The notes under the pieces were generated by a model that saw only the letters and a list, made by a program, of their open reading frames with translations, had not been told where the DNA came from and searched no databases. From Candidatus Micropelagos thuwalensis (GTDB lineage Bacteria > Pseudomonadota > Alphaproteobacteria > RS24), in contig NZ_AWXE01000004.1 in NCBI RefSeq assembly GCF_000469155.1, positions 496,001 through 560,000 of the forward strand: a stretch of DNA of 64,000 bases. The letters are read 5' to 3'. Every line of letters begins with the position of its first letter. Position 1 is the stretch's first letter. Positions 18,028-27,468 of the stretch are shown in pieces. Both the position numbers and the translations under genes were made by a program.

Positions 18028-18962
18028 TTAATTATTACTTTGAAAGCCAACAAAAGCGTCTCTTTCCAAAGCAAGGCTTTCAACCATCTCCAATTCAATG
18101 GGCGACAGTATTGCATTAGACCTGGTGACTAGCTTTATTTTTAAAGTTAAATCAAAATCATCTATTTCTAATACTTTTAACAGACCTTGGTTAACTTCAT
18201 TACTAAAAAATTTTTCAGGTGACATAATCAAGTAGTCTGTCTCAGAAACTATGGGTACTGCAAGCTTTACACTTTCTAAATTCCCTGCAGGAAAGTTTTT
18301 TTCAAGCTTATCGATTTGCTGCTGAGTTTCCAGTCTGTCAAAGATATATTTTTTAGAACTAACAGTATGATATGTAATAACTGGATATTCAATTAGGTTA
18401 ACACATTTAATGTTATCAAGCGTTGTTAGCGGATGATCAACGCGGGCATAAAAGTTTACCTTCAAATTGATAAAATCTTCTTGAGTAATTTCTTCGTCAA
18501 CTGCATCAAGATGATTAGCAGTTATAAAAAAATTAATCTCTTGTCGGAGCAGCTTTTCCCTGAGTTCATACCAATATCCGCTGATAAAATTGGGATAGAC
18601 TTCTTGATTTTTACTGCAAAAACTTTTTAAAGCGCCAGGCAAAATACTCTCAGCTACAATATTTCCAACACCAAAAACAACACTGCCTGTATTTTTTTTG
18701 TTATACTTTTGAGCCGGAACAAAACATCGTCGACATTTTTAACTATATTGCCACCCTCGTTAGATAAGAAATCACTATAAATATTAGAACGAACCATGCC
18801 GTTCGTATCACGATAGAAAAGATTCAGATCAAGCTTTTCCTCAAGTTTTGAAATAGCCATGCTTAAAGCTGGCTGTGAAATTCCAGCGTGTTTTGCGGCT
18901 TGACTAAAATTTTTATGTTTATTTAAAAGCGTTACGTATTTTAGCTCTTTAAGAGTAATCAT
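18028..18962 (-). pseudogene. LysR-type transcriptional regulator, interrupted by a frameshift
   Basis: Two frames together make one LysR protein of about 311 residues. The first part (from the ATG at 18960-18962) has the winged-helix motif FSQAAKHAGISQPALSMAISKLEEKL. It stops after an aberrant tail at 18654. In the next frame the effector-binding domain begins with TGSVVFGVGNIVAESILPGAL and runs to 18028. The break falls at a run of eight A residues on the coding strand (T-run at 18692-18699); nine would restore the frame. No other damage is seen, so this may be a sequencing error, slippage, or a recent mutation. It is divergent from the MFS operon and follows TonB receptor 2, both plausible targets. 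Confidence 0.85.
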
Positions 18963-19042
18963 AATATAAATCTATTTATTGGCTCTGGGCCTATCAAGTA
19001 TAAAAACTAAAATCCAAAATCACAAAATTTATTCCAAATGAG

Positions 19043-19052
19043 ACTTGCAAGT
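19043..19052. promoter_or_regulatory. Palindrome in LysR/MFS divergent promoter
   Basis: ACTTGCAAGT is a perfect 10-base palindrome in the 110-base gap between the LysR regulator and the MFS operon, about 20 bases before the MFS start. Such a position fits a regulatory site, but length alone makes chance occurrence possible. Confidence 0.3.
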
Positions 19053-19072
19053 TACAATATTTTGTTGGAGTT

Positions 19073-20425
19073 TTGATTTCCTTTTTGATTATGAAAGTAC
19101 CTTACATGTCATATGAAGCTGAAAATCAATCAAGCAATAGATTTTATACATGGTCGTTATTAGCACTCTTTACTCTGACTTACACATTTTCATTTGTTGA
19201 TAGGCAGGTCATAAACCTCCTTGTTGAGCCTATTAAAAATGATATGGACCTCTCAGATGTTCAAATTAGCTATCTTCAGGGTTTGATTTTTGTAATCCCA
19301 TATGTGCTTTTGAGCATACCAATTGGCAGACTGGTAGATGTATTTTCGAGAATTTATGTAATCATCGGAGGTATACTAGTCTGGAGCTTTGCGACTATTG
19401 CTGCTGGTCTCTCAGGAAATTATACGCAACTTGCATTGGCAAGAGGTTTTGTTGGCGCTGGAGAGGCTGCGCTTACTCCGGCAGTTTGGTCGATGTTCCC
19501 TGACATCTTTAATAAAAATCAATTAGCATTGGCGATGAGTATTTTTTCAATGGCACCTTATCTTGGAGCTGGAATTGCATTAATAGCGGGCGCGCAAGTT
19601 ATTGAAATTTCTCAATCCTCACCACCTCTTGAAATACCTGTATTCGGCATCCTACAACCTTGGCAAGTAACGCTCATAATCTGTGGAGCCCCGGGAATAA
19701 TATTTGCTTTAATTTACGCGTGTATTAAAGAACCAAAAAGAACTGCCTCAGCAACCGAGACAGATGATGCAATGCCATTATCAGAAGCTTTAAGTTTCAT
19801 GAAGAAAAACTGGAAGGTCTATTTAGCTTTCTTAGGTGGTTCGCCGTTTATGATTATTCTGCTTTACAGTATTCAAGCATGGTCCCCAACTCTGTTAATT
19901 CGTATTCACGAGTGGGATATTTCAGATGCGGGCCGAATTTATGGCCTTGTGGCTTTAGTAACCGGCAGTCTTGGCGTTTTGTCCTCACCCTTAGTTGCAA
20001 GAATAATGAAGCATTTTAATCTGAAGGGTTATCCTTTATTGATGCTCATGATGAGTACCACTCTTACTGCAATGTTTTTATTTATTGCCGGACAACAGAG
20101 TGATGGAATGAACTGCTTAATATTCTTAGCGCTTGCAAGTTTTTTTGTTACCATACCACTCCCGCAGTTAGCAGTTACACTTCAAACCATATCCCCTAAT
20201 AAAATGCGAGGAATGGTTGCTGGTATCTTTGTTGTAACTGGCAATGTCATGGGCATGGGTTTAGGCCCAACATTCGTTGCGTTCTTTACAGAGAATATTT
20301 TTCAGGATCCAATGAGTGTCGGCTTATCAATGGGGTTGCTTGGTCTTTTCTCGGCGCCAATTGCATTGATTATCTATATTAATGGCTATAAAGACCTTAT
20401 CGCCATCACCGCAAAAGAAAGCTAA
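19073..20425 (+). CDS. Major facilitator superfamily transporter (spinster-like)
   Basis: A membrane protein of up to 450 residues with about 12 hydrophobic segments. The first transmembrane region ends FSFVDRQVINLLVEPIK, followed by GRLVDVFSR in the first cytoplasmic loop, as in the spinster-like MFS group common in catabolic clusters of marine and sphingomonad bacteria. The start is unclear: TTG at 19073 is too close to the TTGGAG site, and ATGs at 19091 or 19106 lack a good site. The stop overlaps the next start (TAATG). It probably moves the growth substrate or a metabolite across the inner membrane. It heads the operon MFS, NAD-binding, ligase, NTF2. Confidence 0.9.
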   Translation: MISFLIMKVPYMSYEAENQSSNRFYTWSLLALFTLTYTFSFVDRQVINLLVEPIKNDMDLSDVQISYLQGLIFVIPYVLLSIPIGRLVDVFSRIYVIIGGILVWSFATIAAGLSGNYTQLALARGFVGAGEAALTPAVWSMFPDIFNKNQLALAMSIFSMAPYLGAGIALIAGAQVIEISQSSPPLEIPVFGILQPWQVTLIICGAPGIIFALIYACIKEPKRTASATETDDAMPLSEALSFMKKNWKVYLAFLGGSPFMIILLYSIQAWSPTLLIRIHEWDISDAGRIYGLVALVTGSLGVLSSPLVARIMKHFNLKGYPLLMLMMSTTLTAMFLFIAGQQSDGMNCLIFLALASFFVTIPLPQLAVTLQTISPNKMRGMVAGIFVVTGNVMGMGLGPTFVAFFTENIFQDPMSVGLSMGLLGLFSAPIALIIYINGYKDLIAITAKES

Positions 20426-21348
20426 TGAAATTATGTGTCATCGGCGGAACTGGCCAGCAAGGCTATCAACAAGTTCTCGCCGCTCTGGAGCAAGGCTATG
20501 AGGTGGCAGCCATTGGCCAGTCACGTACATTAAGCCGTGAGGCAAAATTAAAAAACGAAAATCTTAGCTGGAAAAAAGCTGACCTCGCCAACAACAAATC
20601 GGACATCATTCTCGCTTTGCAGGCAGTGGATTATGTTTTAATCAATATGCCCTCATCCTCCTTTAACGATGAGAACAAACTGCTCAGCATGTTTGATAAC
20701 CTCCTCACTGCTTGCGATATAGCAGCACCTAAAAAAATCATCTTTAACACCAGCATGTATGTTGCAGAAGGGGATATAGAATTTCAGGCACCCCGCGTTC
20801 GACGGGAAATGATTAATCGGCTGCAGCAATCACAGCACTCTAATGTGACGGTCAAGCCAGTCATCTATATGGATAACCTGCTCGCCGCATGGACACGACC
20901 TGGCATTACAGAACGGAATGTTTTTCGTTATCCGCATCACGAAAAACTTGAGGTCTCATGGATTTGCCTTCGTGATGTCGCTCATATAATGCTGGCTCTA
21001 ACAGATAATAATGAATTTGACGGTCAAGAAATTACTATTGGAGGCCCTGAAGCTCTCAAAGGGCACGATATTGCGCGACATCTTTCAAAATCGCTAAGTC
21101 TTAACATTGAGTTTCAATCCATGCCTATTCCAGAATTTGGAAAAATTATGGCTGGTTTATTCGCTGATAAGAACTCTTTTGATGCAAAGAAAATATCCGA
21201 TGAATTGGTGAAAGTATACACTTGGTATAACTCATCTCCACTTGAACCTTTCAAGGTAGACATGCAACCACTAATTGATAAATTGGATATTGAGTTAACT
21301 TATTTTTCAGAGTGGATACAAAAAGTAGACTGGGAAACAGATGATTAA
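20425..21348 (+). CDS. NmrA-like NAD(P)-binding protein (atypical SDR)
   Basis: A 307-residue protein with the N-terminal Rossmann motif VIGGTGQQG and an extended-SDR layout (YVLINMPSSSF, IIFNTSMYV, KPVIYMDNLLAAW, then FDGQEITIGGPE). This matches NmrA-like proteins, which either sense NAD(P) or reduce small molecules. The usual YxxxK pair is not evident, so a reductase role is uncertain. Its start overlaps the MFS stop (TAATG) and its end overlaps the ligase start by eight bases, so all three are translationally coupled. Confidence 0.82.
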   Translation: MKLCVIGGTGQQGYQQVLAALEQGYEVAAIGQSRTLSREAKLKNENLSWKKADLANNKSDIILALQAVDYVLINMPSSSFNDENKLLSMFDNLLTACDIAAPKKIIFNTSMYVAEGDIEFQAPRVRREMINRLQQSQHSNVTVKPVIYMDNLLAAWTRPGITERNVFRYPHHEKLEVSWICLRDVAHIMLALTDNNEFDGQEITIGGPEALKGHDIARHLSKSLSLNIEFQSMPIPEFGKIMAGLFADKNSFDAKKISDELVKVYTWYNSSPLEPFKVDMQPLIDKLDIELTYFSEWIQKVDWETDD

Positions 21349-22879
21349 TATCGGGAATATCGTTACCAAACAGGCAAATTTAAAAGCCAATAAACTGGCG
21401 GTTTACGACCAACCTAATGACAAAAGAGTTTCCTTCTCTGAACTCAATAATATGGTCAATAAAATTGCCAATACCTTCCTCGCATCAGCTGTTGGTAAAG
21501 GGGACAGGGTCTCCATTCTATCACAAAACTGCGTTGAATATTTTGCACTTTTTTTTGCTTGCGCCAAAACCGGCGCCATTCTGCAAACGCTCAACTGGCG
21601 GTTAGCGGATCAGGAAATTTCAAAAATCATGTCTAATGGTGACCCGAAAGTCTTTATCTATCAGGGACAGTTTTCTGACACCGCTGAGTATCTCAAAAGC
21701 ACAGAAAATAATGTGACGCATTGGCTGGGATTTGGTCCGGAGTCAGACAATTCGTTCTATACAACAATCGAACCAGCCAGCACTCATGAACCAAAGCCTG
21801 ACTGGACCGTCGGTGGCGAAGACCCACTTTTTATTCTTTATACTGGTGGCACAACAGGCGAGTCGAAAGGCGCGCTTCATTCGCATCTCTCTGCCTATTT
21901 CGGCATGCTAAACCAGACTGTTGCCGAAGGCATTGGCCCTAATAGCGTTTACATGCTCACCGGTCAGATGTTCCATATTCCCGTTTTGCTTGCTGTAAAT
22001 TACACCGCGCATGGATGCCCAGTCGTGTTAATGAATTTCGATGCCGAACTTGCGTTGCGCCTGATTGAGACTGAGCGTGTTTCCGGCTTTCTTGGCATTA
22101 CAACAATGCTGAACTGGATGATGGCGGTTGAAGGCTTCGAGAAATACGATTTGTCGAGCCTACAATGTGTGCAATATGGCGGCGGCCCCATGCCGTCACG
22201 TGTCATCAAGGAAGTGGTTGAGAAACTGCCTTGTCGCATCATTCAGGGTTATGGTCAAACGGAAGGGACGACAATGACCTTCCTCTCTCATGAAGATCAC
22301 ATTAAGGCAGTTGTGAATGGTGAAAATTCAGAACGCTTGCTGTCTTGTGGACGCGAAGGGTTTGTAACAACAGTGCGTGTGGTTGACGAACTAGGAAATG
22401 ATGTACCGCTAGACGGGGAAACACCCGGAGAGATTATCGTTAGATCGCCAGCAAATATGCTTGGATATTATCAACGCGATGACCTAACCGCCAATACAAT
22501 CAAAGATGGCTGGATGTGGACCGGCGATATTGCGACCATGGATGGTGAGCATTATGTATTTATAAAAGACCGGGCTAAAGATATGATTATCTCAGGCGGT
22601 GAAAATATTTATTCTGTTCAGGTCGAGGAGGCAATTTGTAAACATCCCGCAGTTCTCGAAACAGCTGTGATCGGTATACCCGATGATGAGTGGGGCGAGT
22701 CAGTTAAAGCTTATGTTGTGTTGAAACCAGATACAAAAGCTACCGAGCAGGAAATAATTGATGAGGCTAAAAAGAACTTGGCCTCATACCAGAAACCTAA
22801 ATTTGTGGAGTTTATAGATGAACTCCCTAAAGCGCCTACTGGGAAAATTTTAAAACGTATTCTGCGTGAGCAGAATTAA
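21341..22879 (+). CDS. Acyl-CoA synthetase (adenylate-forming)
   Basis: A 512-residue AMP-dependent ligase with the phosphate loop YTGGTTGESKG (about 167-177), GYGQTEG, WTGDIA, the IKDRAKDMIISGGENI hinge and a C-terminal catalytic Lys in APTGKILKRILRE. It resembles medium- to long-chain or aryl acyl-CoA synthetases of the FadD3/FadD17 type by overall pattern. It would activate a carboxylate delivered by the co-encoded transporter. The start ATG overlaps the upstream gene by eight bases, which supports coupling. Confidence 0.92.
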   Translation: MINIGNIVTKQANLKANKLAVYDQPNDKRVSFSELNNMVNKIANTFLASAVGKGDRVSILSQNCVEYFALFFACAKTGAILQTLNWRLADQEISKIMSNGDPKVFIYQGQFSDTAEYLKSTENNVTHWLGFGPESDNSFYTTIEPASTHEPKPDWTVGGEDPLFILYTGGTTGESKGALHSHLSAYFGMLNQTVAEGIGPNSVYMLTGQMFHIPVLLAVNYTAHGCPVVLMNFDAELALRLIETERVSGFLGITTMLNWMMAVEGFEKYDLSSLQCVQYGGGPMPSRVIKEVVEKLPCRIIQGYGQTEGTTMTFLSHEDHIKAVVNGENSERLLSCGREGFVTTVRVVDELGNDVPLDGETPGEIIVRSPANMLGYYQRDDLTANTIKDGWMWTGDIATMDGEHYVFIKDRAKDMIISGGENIYSVQVEEAICKHPAVLETAVIGIPDDEWGESVKAYVVLKPDTKATEQEIIDEAKKNLASYQKPKFVEFIDELPKAPTGKILKRILREQN

Positions 22880-22893
22880 TTTGGGAGGATAAA

Positions 22894-23337
22894 ATGACGA
22901 CACCTAGAGAATTGGTTAACAGTTTTTACGAGTCAATCATTAAGGGGGACATGGAATTATACCAATCCATTATTCATGATGATTATGAAGTATCAGTTCC
23001 AGCGAACAGAGGAGTCCTCAGCGGCACTTATGGACGTGAGAAAGTTTTAAATGAAGTCTTCCCAACTGTTGTCGGCAAACTTAACCTTGAAGATTTCACC
23101 TTCTGTAAAAATTTTAAAATCATGTGTGAAGACGAGAACTGGATTGTCGTGATCTGCGAAGCTGAAGGCACATCTATCAGTGGTGAGCGTTATGACCAAA
23201 CCTACGCACATTTGTTTAGTTTTCAGGATGAAAAAATCAGGCGGCTTATCGAGTTTCAGGATACAGCTTTGGCAGATCGTGCTTTATGGGGAAATGATAC
23301 ACCATTCGTTGAGCCTGATAAGCCCTTTACATACTAA
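22894..23337 (+). CDS. SnoaL/NTF2-like protein
   Basis: A 147-residue protein with the cone-shaped NTF2-like fold pattern: an N-terminal helix (TPRELVNSFYESIIKGDMELYQSII), HDDYEVSVPAN, a central GTYGRE segment and late strands ending AHLFSFQDEKIRRLIEFQDT. Such proteins are cyclases, isomerases, dehydratases or non-catalytic partners. A strong GGGAGG site precedes the ATG, 14 bases after the ligase stop, making it the last gene of the MFS operon. Related proteins lie at 36064 and 51085. Exact function unknown. Confidence 0.82.
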   Translation: MTTPRELVNSFYESIIKGDMELYQSIIHDDYEVSVPANRGVLSGTYGREKVLNEVFPTVVGKLNLEDFTFCKNFKIMCEDENWIVVICEAEGTSISGERYDQTYAHLFSFQDEKIRRLIEFQDTALADRALWGNDTPFVEPDKPFTY

Positions 23338-23348
23338 TAACAGATATA

Positions 23349-24548
23349 TCAATACAGAGTAGGTTCGTCTGGACGTAAACCCAAATACCAATCCACATAT
23401 TCATGGAAATATTGGTTGCCCCTTTCATTTTGGCCAAAAATGATGGTGTCATGCGCTCCAGACTCCAAGCCAGTTTGTATGTGATTACCTATCCAATAAT
23501 CTTCATCACGCACAACCTTGTAGAGAAATTCCATCATCCCTTCCAGCGCGTGTTGTGACTCAGCGTCTGGTGGGGGCTGACGCGTAAAGTAATTTAAAAT
23601 AGTAATATTTTGATCTGGTGTTGGGCCCGGGAAAAGCTGGGCCAGTTGGGTGATCTTATTGGCTACAAAAACTGATACATTTGGAAAAAGTATACGGATA
23701 AAATCATAACCCTTATGTTCCATATCCCCCCATTTTTCAGGCGAAACAGGGTTTAAATGCTTACTAATATTTACTTGCGGGAACCCAATCCGCAGATGAG
23801 GGCCAAATGCCTGGTAATGCGCGATATTTGAAGGCGTACGCGGGGCAACTGTTTTGGGGTGCAAAGCCGCAAAATGATAGGCCTCCATATAACCATCAAA
23901 GGCAATTTTCCAATTCGCACCAGTGAGAACACGGCTACCGAGAAAATGCCAGCCAGCAAATCCAAGTTCCTCAAAATCATCTAGAAAACCTTTAAAAAAA
24001 TCATCAAGATTAAATGCCTGTCCGGGCGTAAGGCAGACAAATATCAGCCCATTCTTTTCTTCACAAGAAAGCTCTGTTAGCCCCTTAGCAGATTTGTCTA
24101 TATCCCCAAAAGTGTGAGCATCAGCCACACCGATCAGCTTGCCATCAAGGTCATAAGTCCATCCGTGATATTTACAACTCATGCGCCGCACATGCCCGCA
24201 CCCCTCTGCAACAATCGGAGCACCGCGATGTGCGCATACATTCAAGAAGGCGCGCACTATATTATCCTTACCGCGCACCATTAGCACCGGCTTGCCGAGC
24301 ATATCCGCAGCCTTATAGGCACCAATCTCTTTCAGTTCCGCAGTCGTGGCAAGACATAGTGGGAGCTTCTCAAAAATTTCTGACATTTCATTTTCCCACC
24401 TATCGGCATCCGTAAATATTGACGTCGGCAGGGTAATGATTTTATCCGTCTGAAACGTTTTACCATTCTCAACATAATCAAGCATGGCCTTCGCAGACTC
24501 GGCATAGGATTTTCTCGTTTTAATTTTGACGTTATCCATATCAGACAT
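23349..24548 (-). CDS. Rieske non-heme iron oxygenase alpha subunit (C), twin 1
   Basis: A 399-residue oxygenase. Rieske ligands are C105/H107 (CAHRG) and C125/H128 (CKYHGW); iron ligands lie in EAYHFAALHP. It is clearly a paralogue of the oxygenase at 26162: both share the GxTFQTDKI start region, TDADxWxxEM, CAHRGAP, the GVADAHTFGDIDKS-type loop and HFNERGNQxFHE-type C-terminus. The start lies three bases after the dehydratase stop, so the genes are coupled. Two closely related oxygenases in one operon may form a heteromer or act on successive positions. No reductase is present. Confidence 0.93.
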   Translation of the reverse strand: MSDMDNVKIKTRKSYAESAKAMLDYVENGKTFQTDKIITLPTSIFTDADRWENEMSEIFEKLPLCLATTAELKEIGAYKAADMLGKPVLMVRGKDNIVRAFLNVCAHRGAPIVAEGCGHVRRMSCKYHGWTYDLDGKLIGVADAHTFGDIDKSAKGLTELSCEEKNGLIFVCLTPGQAFNLDDFFKGFLDDFEELGFAGWHFLGSRVLTGANWKIAFDGYMEAYHFAALHPKTVAPRTPSNIAHYQAFGPHLRIGFPQVNISKHLNPVSPEKWGDMEHKGYDFIRILFPNVSVFVANKITQLAQLFPGPTPDQNITILNYFTRQPPPDAESQHALEGMMEFLYKVVRDEDYWIGNHIQTGLESGAHDTIIFGQNERGNQYFHEYVDWYLGLRPDEPTLY

Positions 24549-24551
24549 TTA

Positions 24552-25385
24552 TTAATAAGCCTCTAACACCTGAGCTGTATAAAGCTCTTCTCCGTGATCG
24601 TTATAAACCGCCAAGCGGTCCCCGTCATCATCTCTGACACCTTGAACATGGAGTGTCTGGTTGACCGTAGCTGAGCCATTACACCGTAAATTAATATGTT
24701 TGAGTGTTTTACCAGGATTATTCTGTTGCCAGCAATTAAGAACGATGCTGGTTTGAATAGGCCCATGAACGACTTGATCCGGATAGGCTTCAACTTGTTG
24801 GGCATGTTGCGGATCAAAATGAATCCGGTGTGCGTTAAAGGTAATCGCAGAAAATCTGAACAGCTGATGCGGAGAAAAACTGACGCTCTGTGCGTAATCA
24901 CATGGCGGACGCGACGCTAAGGATTTCTCTGAAACATCTGCCGACTCTGACCGCTCAGGTAAATATATAAGCGTAAGCGCCTCACTCAAACAATGCACCC
25001 CATCAACATAATAATCATTCACCAAATCAACTAATGTCATCTCCCCCAAGGAGCCTGATTTATTTTTCTGATCGATGATTTTGGTAGTCCTGCTGACCTT
25101 GTCACCAATACGCAGTGGATTGATAAATTTTAGGCTCCCACCGCCCCAAACCCGTCGAGGTAAGTCAATAAATGGCAGTGCCTCATCTTCATAAGCCAAG
25201 CCATCCGGGCGAAGCTGGTCGTTCCTTATAAGATCAAGACAAAGCATGAGATAACTATTTAATGGGGACGGTGCGCCAGTCTCGAGCCCATTTTCGGGAA
25301 CGGCCCAGTCCATAGTTGTATACATGCGCGCGACCATGCTGGCCGTTAAAACATCATCTGTTTTTACAGATAAACTTTGAGACAC
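24552..25385 (-). CDS. Hot-dog fold hydratase/dehydratase (HTD2 / mesaconyl-C4-CoA hydratase-like)
   Basis: A 277-residue double-hot-dog protein. The C-terminal half has the signature LFRFSAITFNAHRIHFDPQHA followed by VVHGPIQTSIVL, typical of HTD2-like 3-hydroxyacyl-thioester dehydratases and mesaconyl-C4-CoA or itaconyl-CoA hydratases. The N-terminal half supplies the substrate-binding hot-dog (RRVWGGGSLKF, RIGDKV). It would add or remove water on an enoyl thioester. It starts with GTG, eight bases after an SDR stop. Its place between an SDR and a Rieske gene is consistent with a CoA-linked degradation route. Confidence 0.86.
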   Translation of the reverse strand: MSQSLSVKTDDVLTASMVARMYTTMDWAVPENGLETGAPSPLNSYLMLCLDLIRNDQLRPDGLAYEDEALPFIDLPRRVWGGGSLKFINPLRIGDKVSRTTKIIDQKNKSGSLGEMTLVDLVNDYYVDGVHCLSEALTLIYLPERSESADVSEKSLASRPPCDYAQSVSFSPHQLFRFSAITFNAHRIHFDPQHAQQVEAYPDQVVHGPIQTSIVLNCWQQNNPGKTLKHINLRCNGSATVNQTLHVQGVRDDDGDRLAVYNDHGEELYTAQVLEAY

Positions 25386-25393
25386 GACAGGCG

Positions 25394-26140
25394 CTAGACT
25401 TTCGCTAAGAAACCACCGTCAATGGTAATACCTTGACCGGTTATAAATGACGCTTCTTCAGATGCTAAAAACAGCGCTCCATTTGCAATATCTTCAGGCA
25501 TGCCCATGCGAGGAAGAACTGAAAAACTTTCAAACAACTCTTTCGTCTCCGGGTCATCCATAAGCGGACGCGTCATACCCGTCAGAATCGCGCCGGGGCT
25601 AATATAATTTGCTGTAATTTCGTCTGGGCCGAGTTCAACAGCCATAGTTTTTGTCAGACCCGCAATGGCGTGTTTAGAGGCCGCGTAAGCAGAGAGTCCT
25701 GGAGCCACGACATAAGCATTAATAGATGCAATATTGATGATTCTACCGCCGCCCCGCTTTCGCATTTCAGGAATAACACGTCGACAAAGTCGGAACACCG
25801 CATTGAGATTCACATCTAGAGTGCGTTCCCAATTATCATCCCGCATAATTTCAGTGTTCTCATATTCTACAACACCCGCGCAATTGACAAGGATATCTGC
25901 GGCGCCAAAAGCCGAAAGCGTCTCGCCGATAATTTTTTCATCCGCATCATCATCGGTAACATCAATATCCAACAGCTTGATGGAGTTCGTCCCGCTACCA
26001 TGGGCTTCTTTCAACTTCTCGGCATTCAAATCGACACCAAGAACTTGCGCACCTTCGGCAGCGAAGAGTTTTACAATCGCCTCACCCATTCCGTCTGCTG
26101 CACCCGAAACTATTGCAACTTTATCTTTCAGTCTTTCCAT
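25394..26140 (-). CDS. SDR oxidoreductase of the twin-Rieske operon
   Basis: A 248-residue classical SDR with SGAADGMG, an acidic LGVDLN, NCAG in place of NNAG, NIASINAYV and YAASK. AGGATATAG precedes the ATG. It sits 21 bases after the Rieske twin 2 stop and eight bases before the dehydratase start. A 3-hydroxyacyl-CoA or ring-diol dehydrogenase role fits the neighbours, but the substrate is not known. Confidence 0.9.
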   Translation of the reverse strand: MERLKDKVAIVSGAADGMGEAIVKLFAAEGAQVLGVDLNAEKLKEAHGSGTNSIKLLDIDVTDDDADEKIIGETLSAFGAADILVNCAGVVEYENTEIMRDDNWERTLDVNLNAVFRLCRRVIPEMRKRGGGRIINIASINAYVVAPGLSAYAASKHAIAGLTKTMAVELGPDEITANYISPGAILTGMTRPLMDDPETKELFESFSVLPRMGMPEDIANGALFLASEEASFITGQGITIDGGFLAKV

Positions 26141-26161
26141 ACTCTATATCCTGCCAGTTAT

Positions 26162-27334
26162 TTAAATTTTAGGCATTGGTTTTGAAGAGTCATTCGCCAT
26201 ATACCATGCCAGACATTCATGAAAAAACTGATTTCCTCTTTCGTTTTTACCTAGAACAATCTCGCTATGCGCGCCGGATTGAAGACCTTTTTGAATGAGA
26301 TCGCCAATCATATAATCCTCTTCTTCCACCACCTGACGAAGCCAGTCCATCATACCCTCAAGGCCTTCACGGTCCGCATCATCTTTGGGCGGCTCATTTC
26401 TGAAAAACATCAGCACCGTTCGGTTCTGGTCAACGGTCGGCCCGGGAAAGAGTTGTGCAACCTGCGTAATTTCAGGCGCTAGAAATATCGACACATTCGG
26501 GAACAGGATACGTACAAAGTCATACCCATTATTTTCCATCTCGCCCCATTTTTCTTTCGGCGCTGCGCCGAGCTTTTCTTTAATTCCCGTTTGTGCAAAA
26601 CCAATGCGCATATGCGGTCCAAAATTCTCATAATGTGTCAAATTGGAATAGGTGCGTGGGTGTATACTTTCTGGATGAAGTGAGGAGAAATGATACCCCT
26701 CCAAATAACCGTCAAAAGCAATCTTCCAATTCGCACCGGTAATGACTCTTTGTCCGATATAGGCCCAGTCCTTAAAATTATAATATTCAAGATCATCCAG
26801 CATGCCATCTAAGAACCCGTCAAGATTCATTTCAGCACCCGGCGTTAAAGACACAAAAATGAGCCCAGATTTTTCTTCACAAGGCAGGGCGGTCAAGCCA
26901 CGTGTTGATTTATCAATATCGCCAAATGTGTGCGCCTCTGCGACACCCATCAATTTACCGTCATTCGTGTAGGTCCAACCATGGTATTTACAGGTAAAGC
27001 GGGATTTATGCCCACACCCCTCTTCAGCAACAGGGGCGCCACGATGCGCACAAACATTCAAAAACGCATGCACTTGACCCTCTTTGTCACGTGTAATCAG
27101 AATTGGAAGCCCAACAGCTTCCATTGCTTTATAATTCCCCGGTTTGGGCAGTTCAGCACTTGCGGCTAGTGCAAGCGGGAGTTTTTTGAAAACCGCATCC
27201 ATTTCTTTTTGCCACAAATCTGCATCTGTATAGACACCAGAGGGGACAGTCGTGATTTTGTCCGTCTGAAAAGTTTCCCCGTTTTCAGCGTAATCAAGTA
27301 AAGTTTCGGCAATTTGAGCCAGATCTTCGCGCAT
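26162..27334 (-). CDS. Rieske non-heme iron oxygenase alpha subunit (D), twin 2
   Basis: A 390-residue oxygenase with Rieske ligands C95/H97 (CAHRG) and C115/H118 (CKYHGW) and iron ligands in EGYHFSSLHP. It is the close paralogue of the oxygenase at 23349 and opens the four-gene operon Rieske, SDR, dehydratase, Rieske. The ATG at 27334 has GGGAGGG upstream. The 134-base gap upstream is shared with the divergent CoA ligase and contains the promoters for both. Confidence 0.94.
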   Translation of the reverse strand: MREDLAQIAETLLDYAENGETFQTDKITTVPSGVYTDADLWQKEMDAVFKKLPLALAASAELPKPGNYKAMEAVGLPILITRDKEGQVHAFLNVCAHRGAPVAEEGCGHKSRFTCKYHGWTYTNDGKLMGVAEAHTFGDIDKSTRGLTALPCEEKSGLIFVSLTPGAEMNLDGFLDGMLDDLEYYNFKDWAYIGQRVITGANWKIAFDGYLEGYHFSSLHPESIHPRTYSNLTHYENFGPHMRIGFAQTGIKEKLGAAPKEKWGEMENNGYDFVRILFPNVSIFLAPEITQVAQLFPGPTVDQNRTVLMFFRNEPPKDDADREGLEGMMDWLRQVVEEEDYMIGDLIQKGLQSGAHSEIVLGKNERGNQFFHECLAWYMANDSSKPMPKI

Positions 27335-27468
27335 AGATAACCCTCCCTATTTGCATTATCCAACCATTCTGGATTAATTCATCAAACTGAGACTATTAAT
27401 AGGTTTTCATAATTTAACCTTAAAGCAAAATATGTATACAGAAATTCAAGGAAGATAGGGTCAAAATA

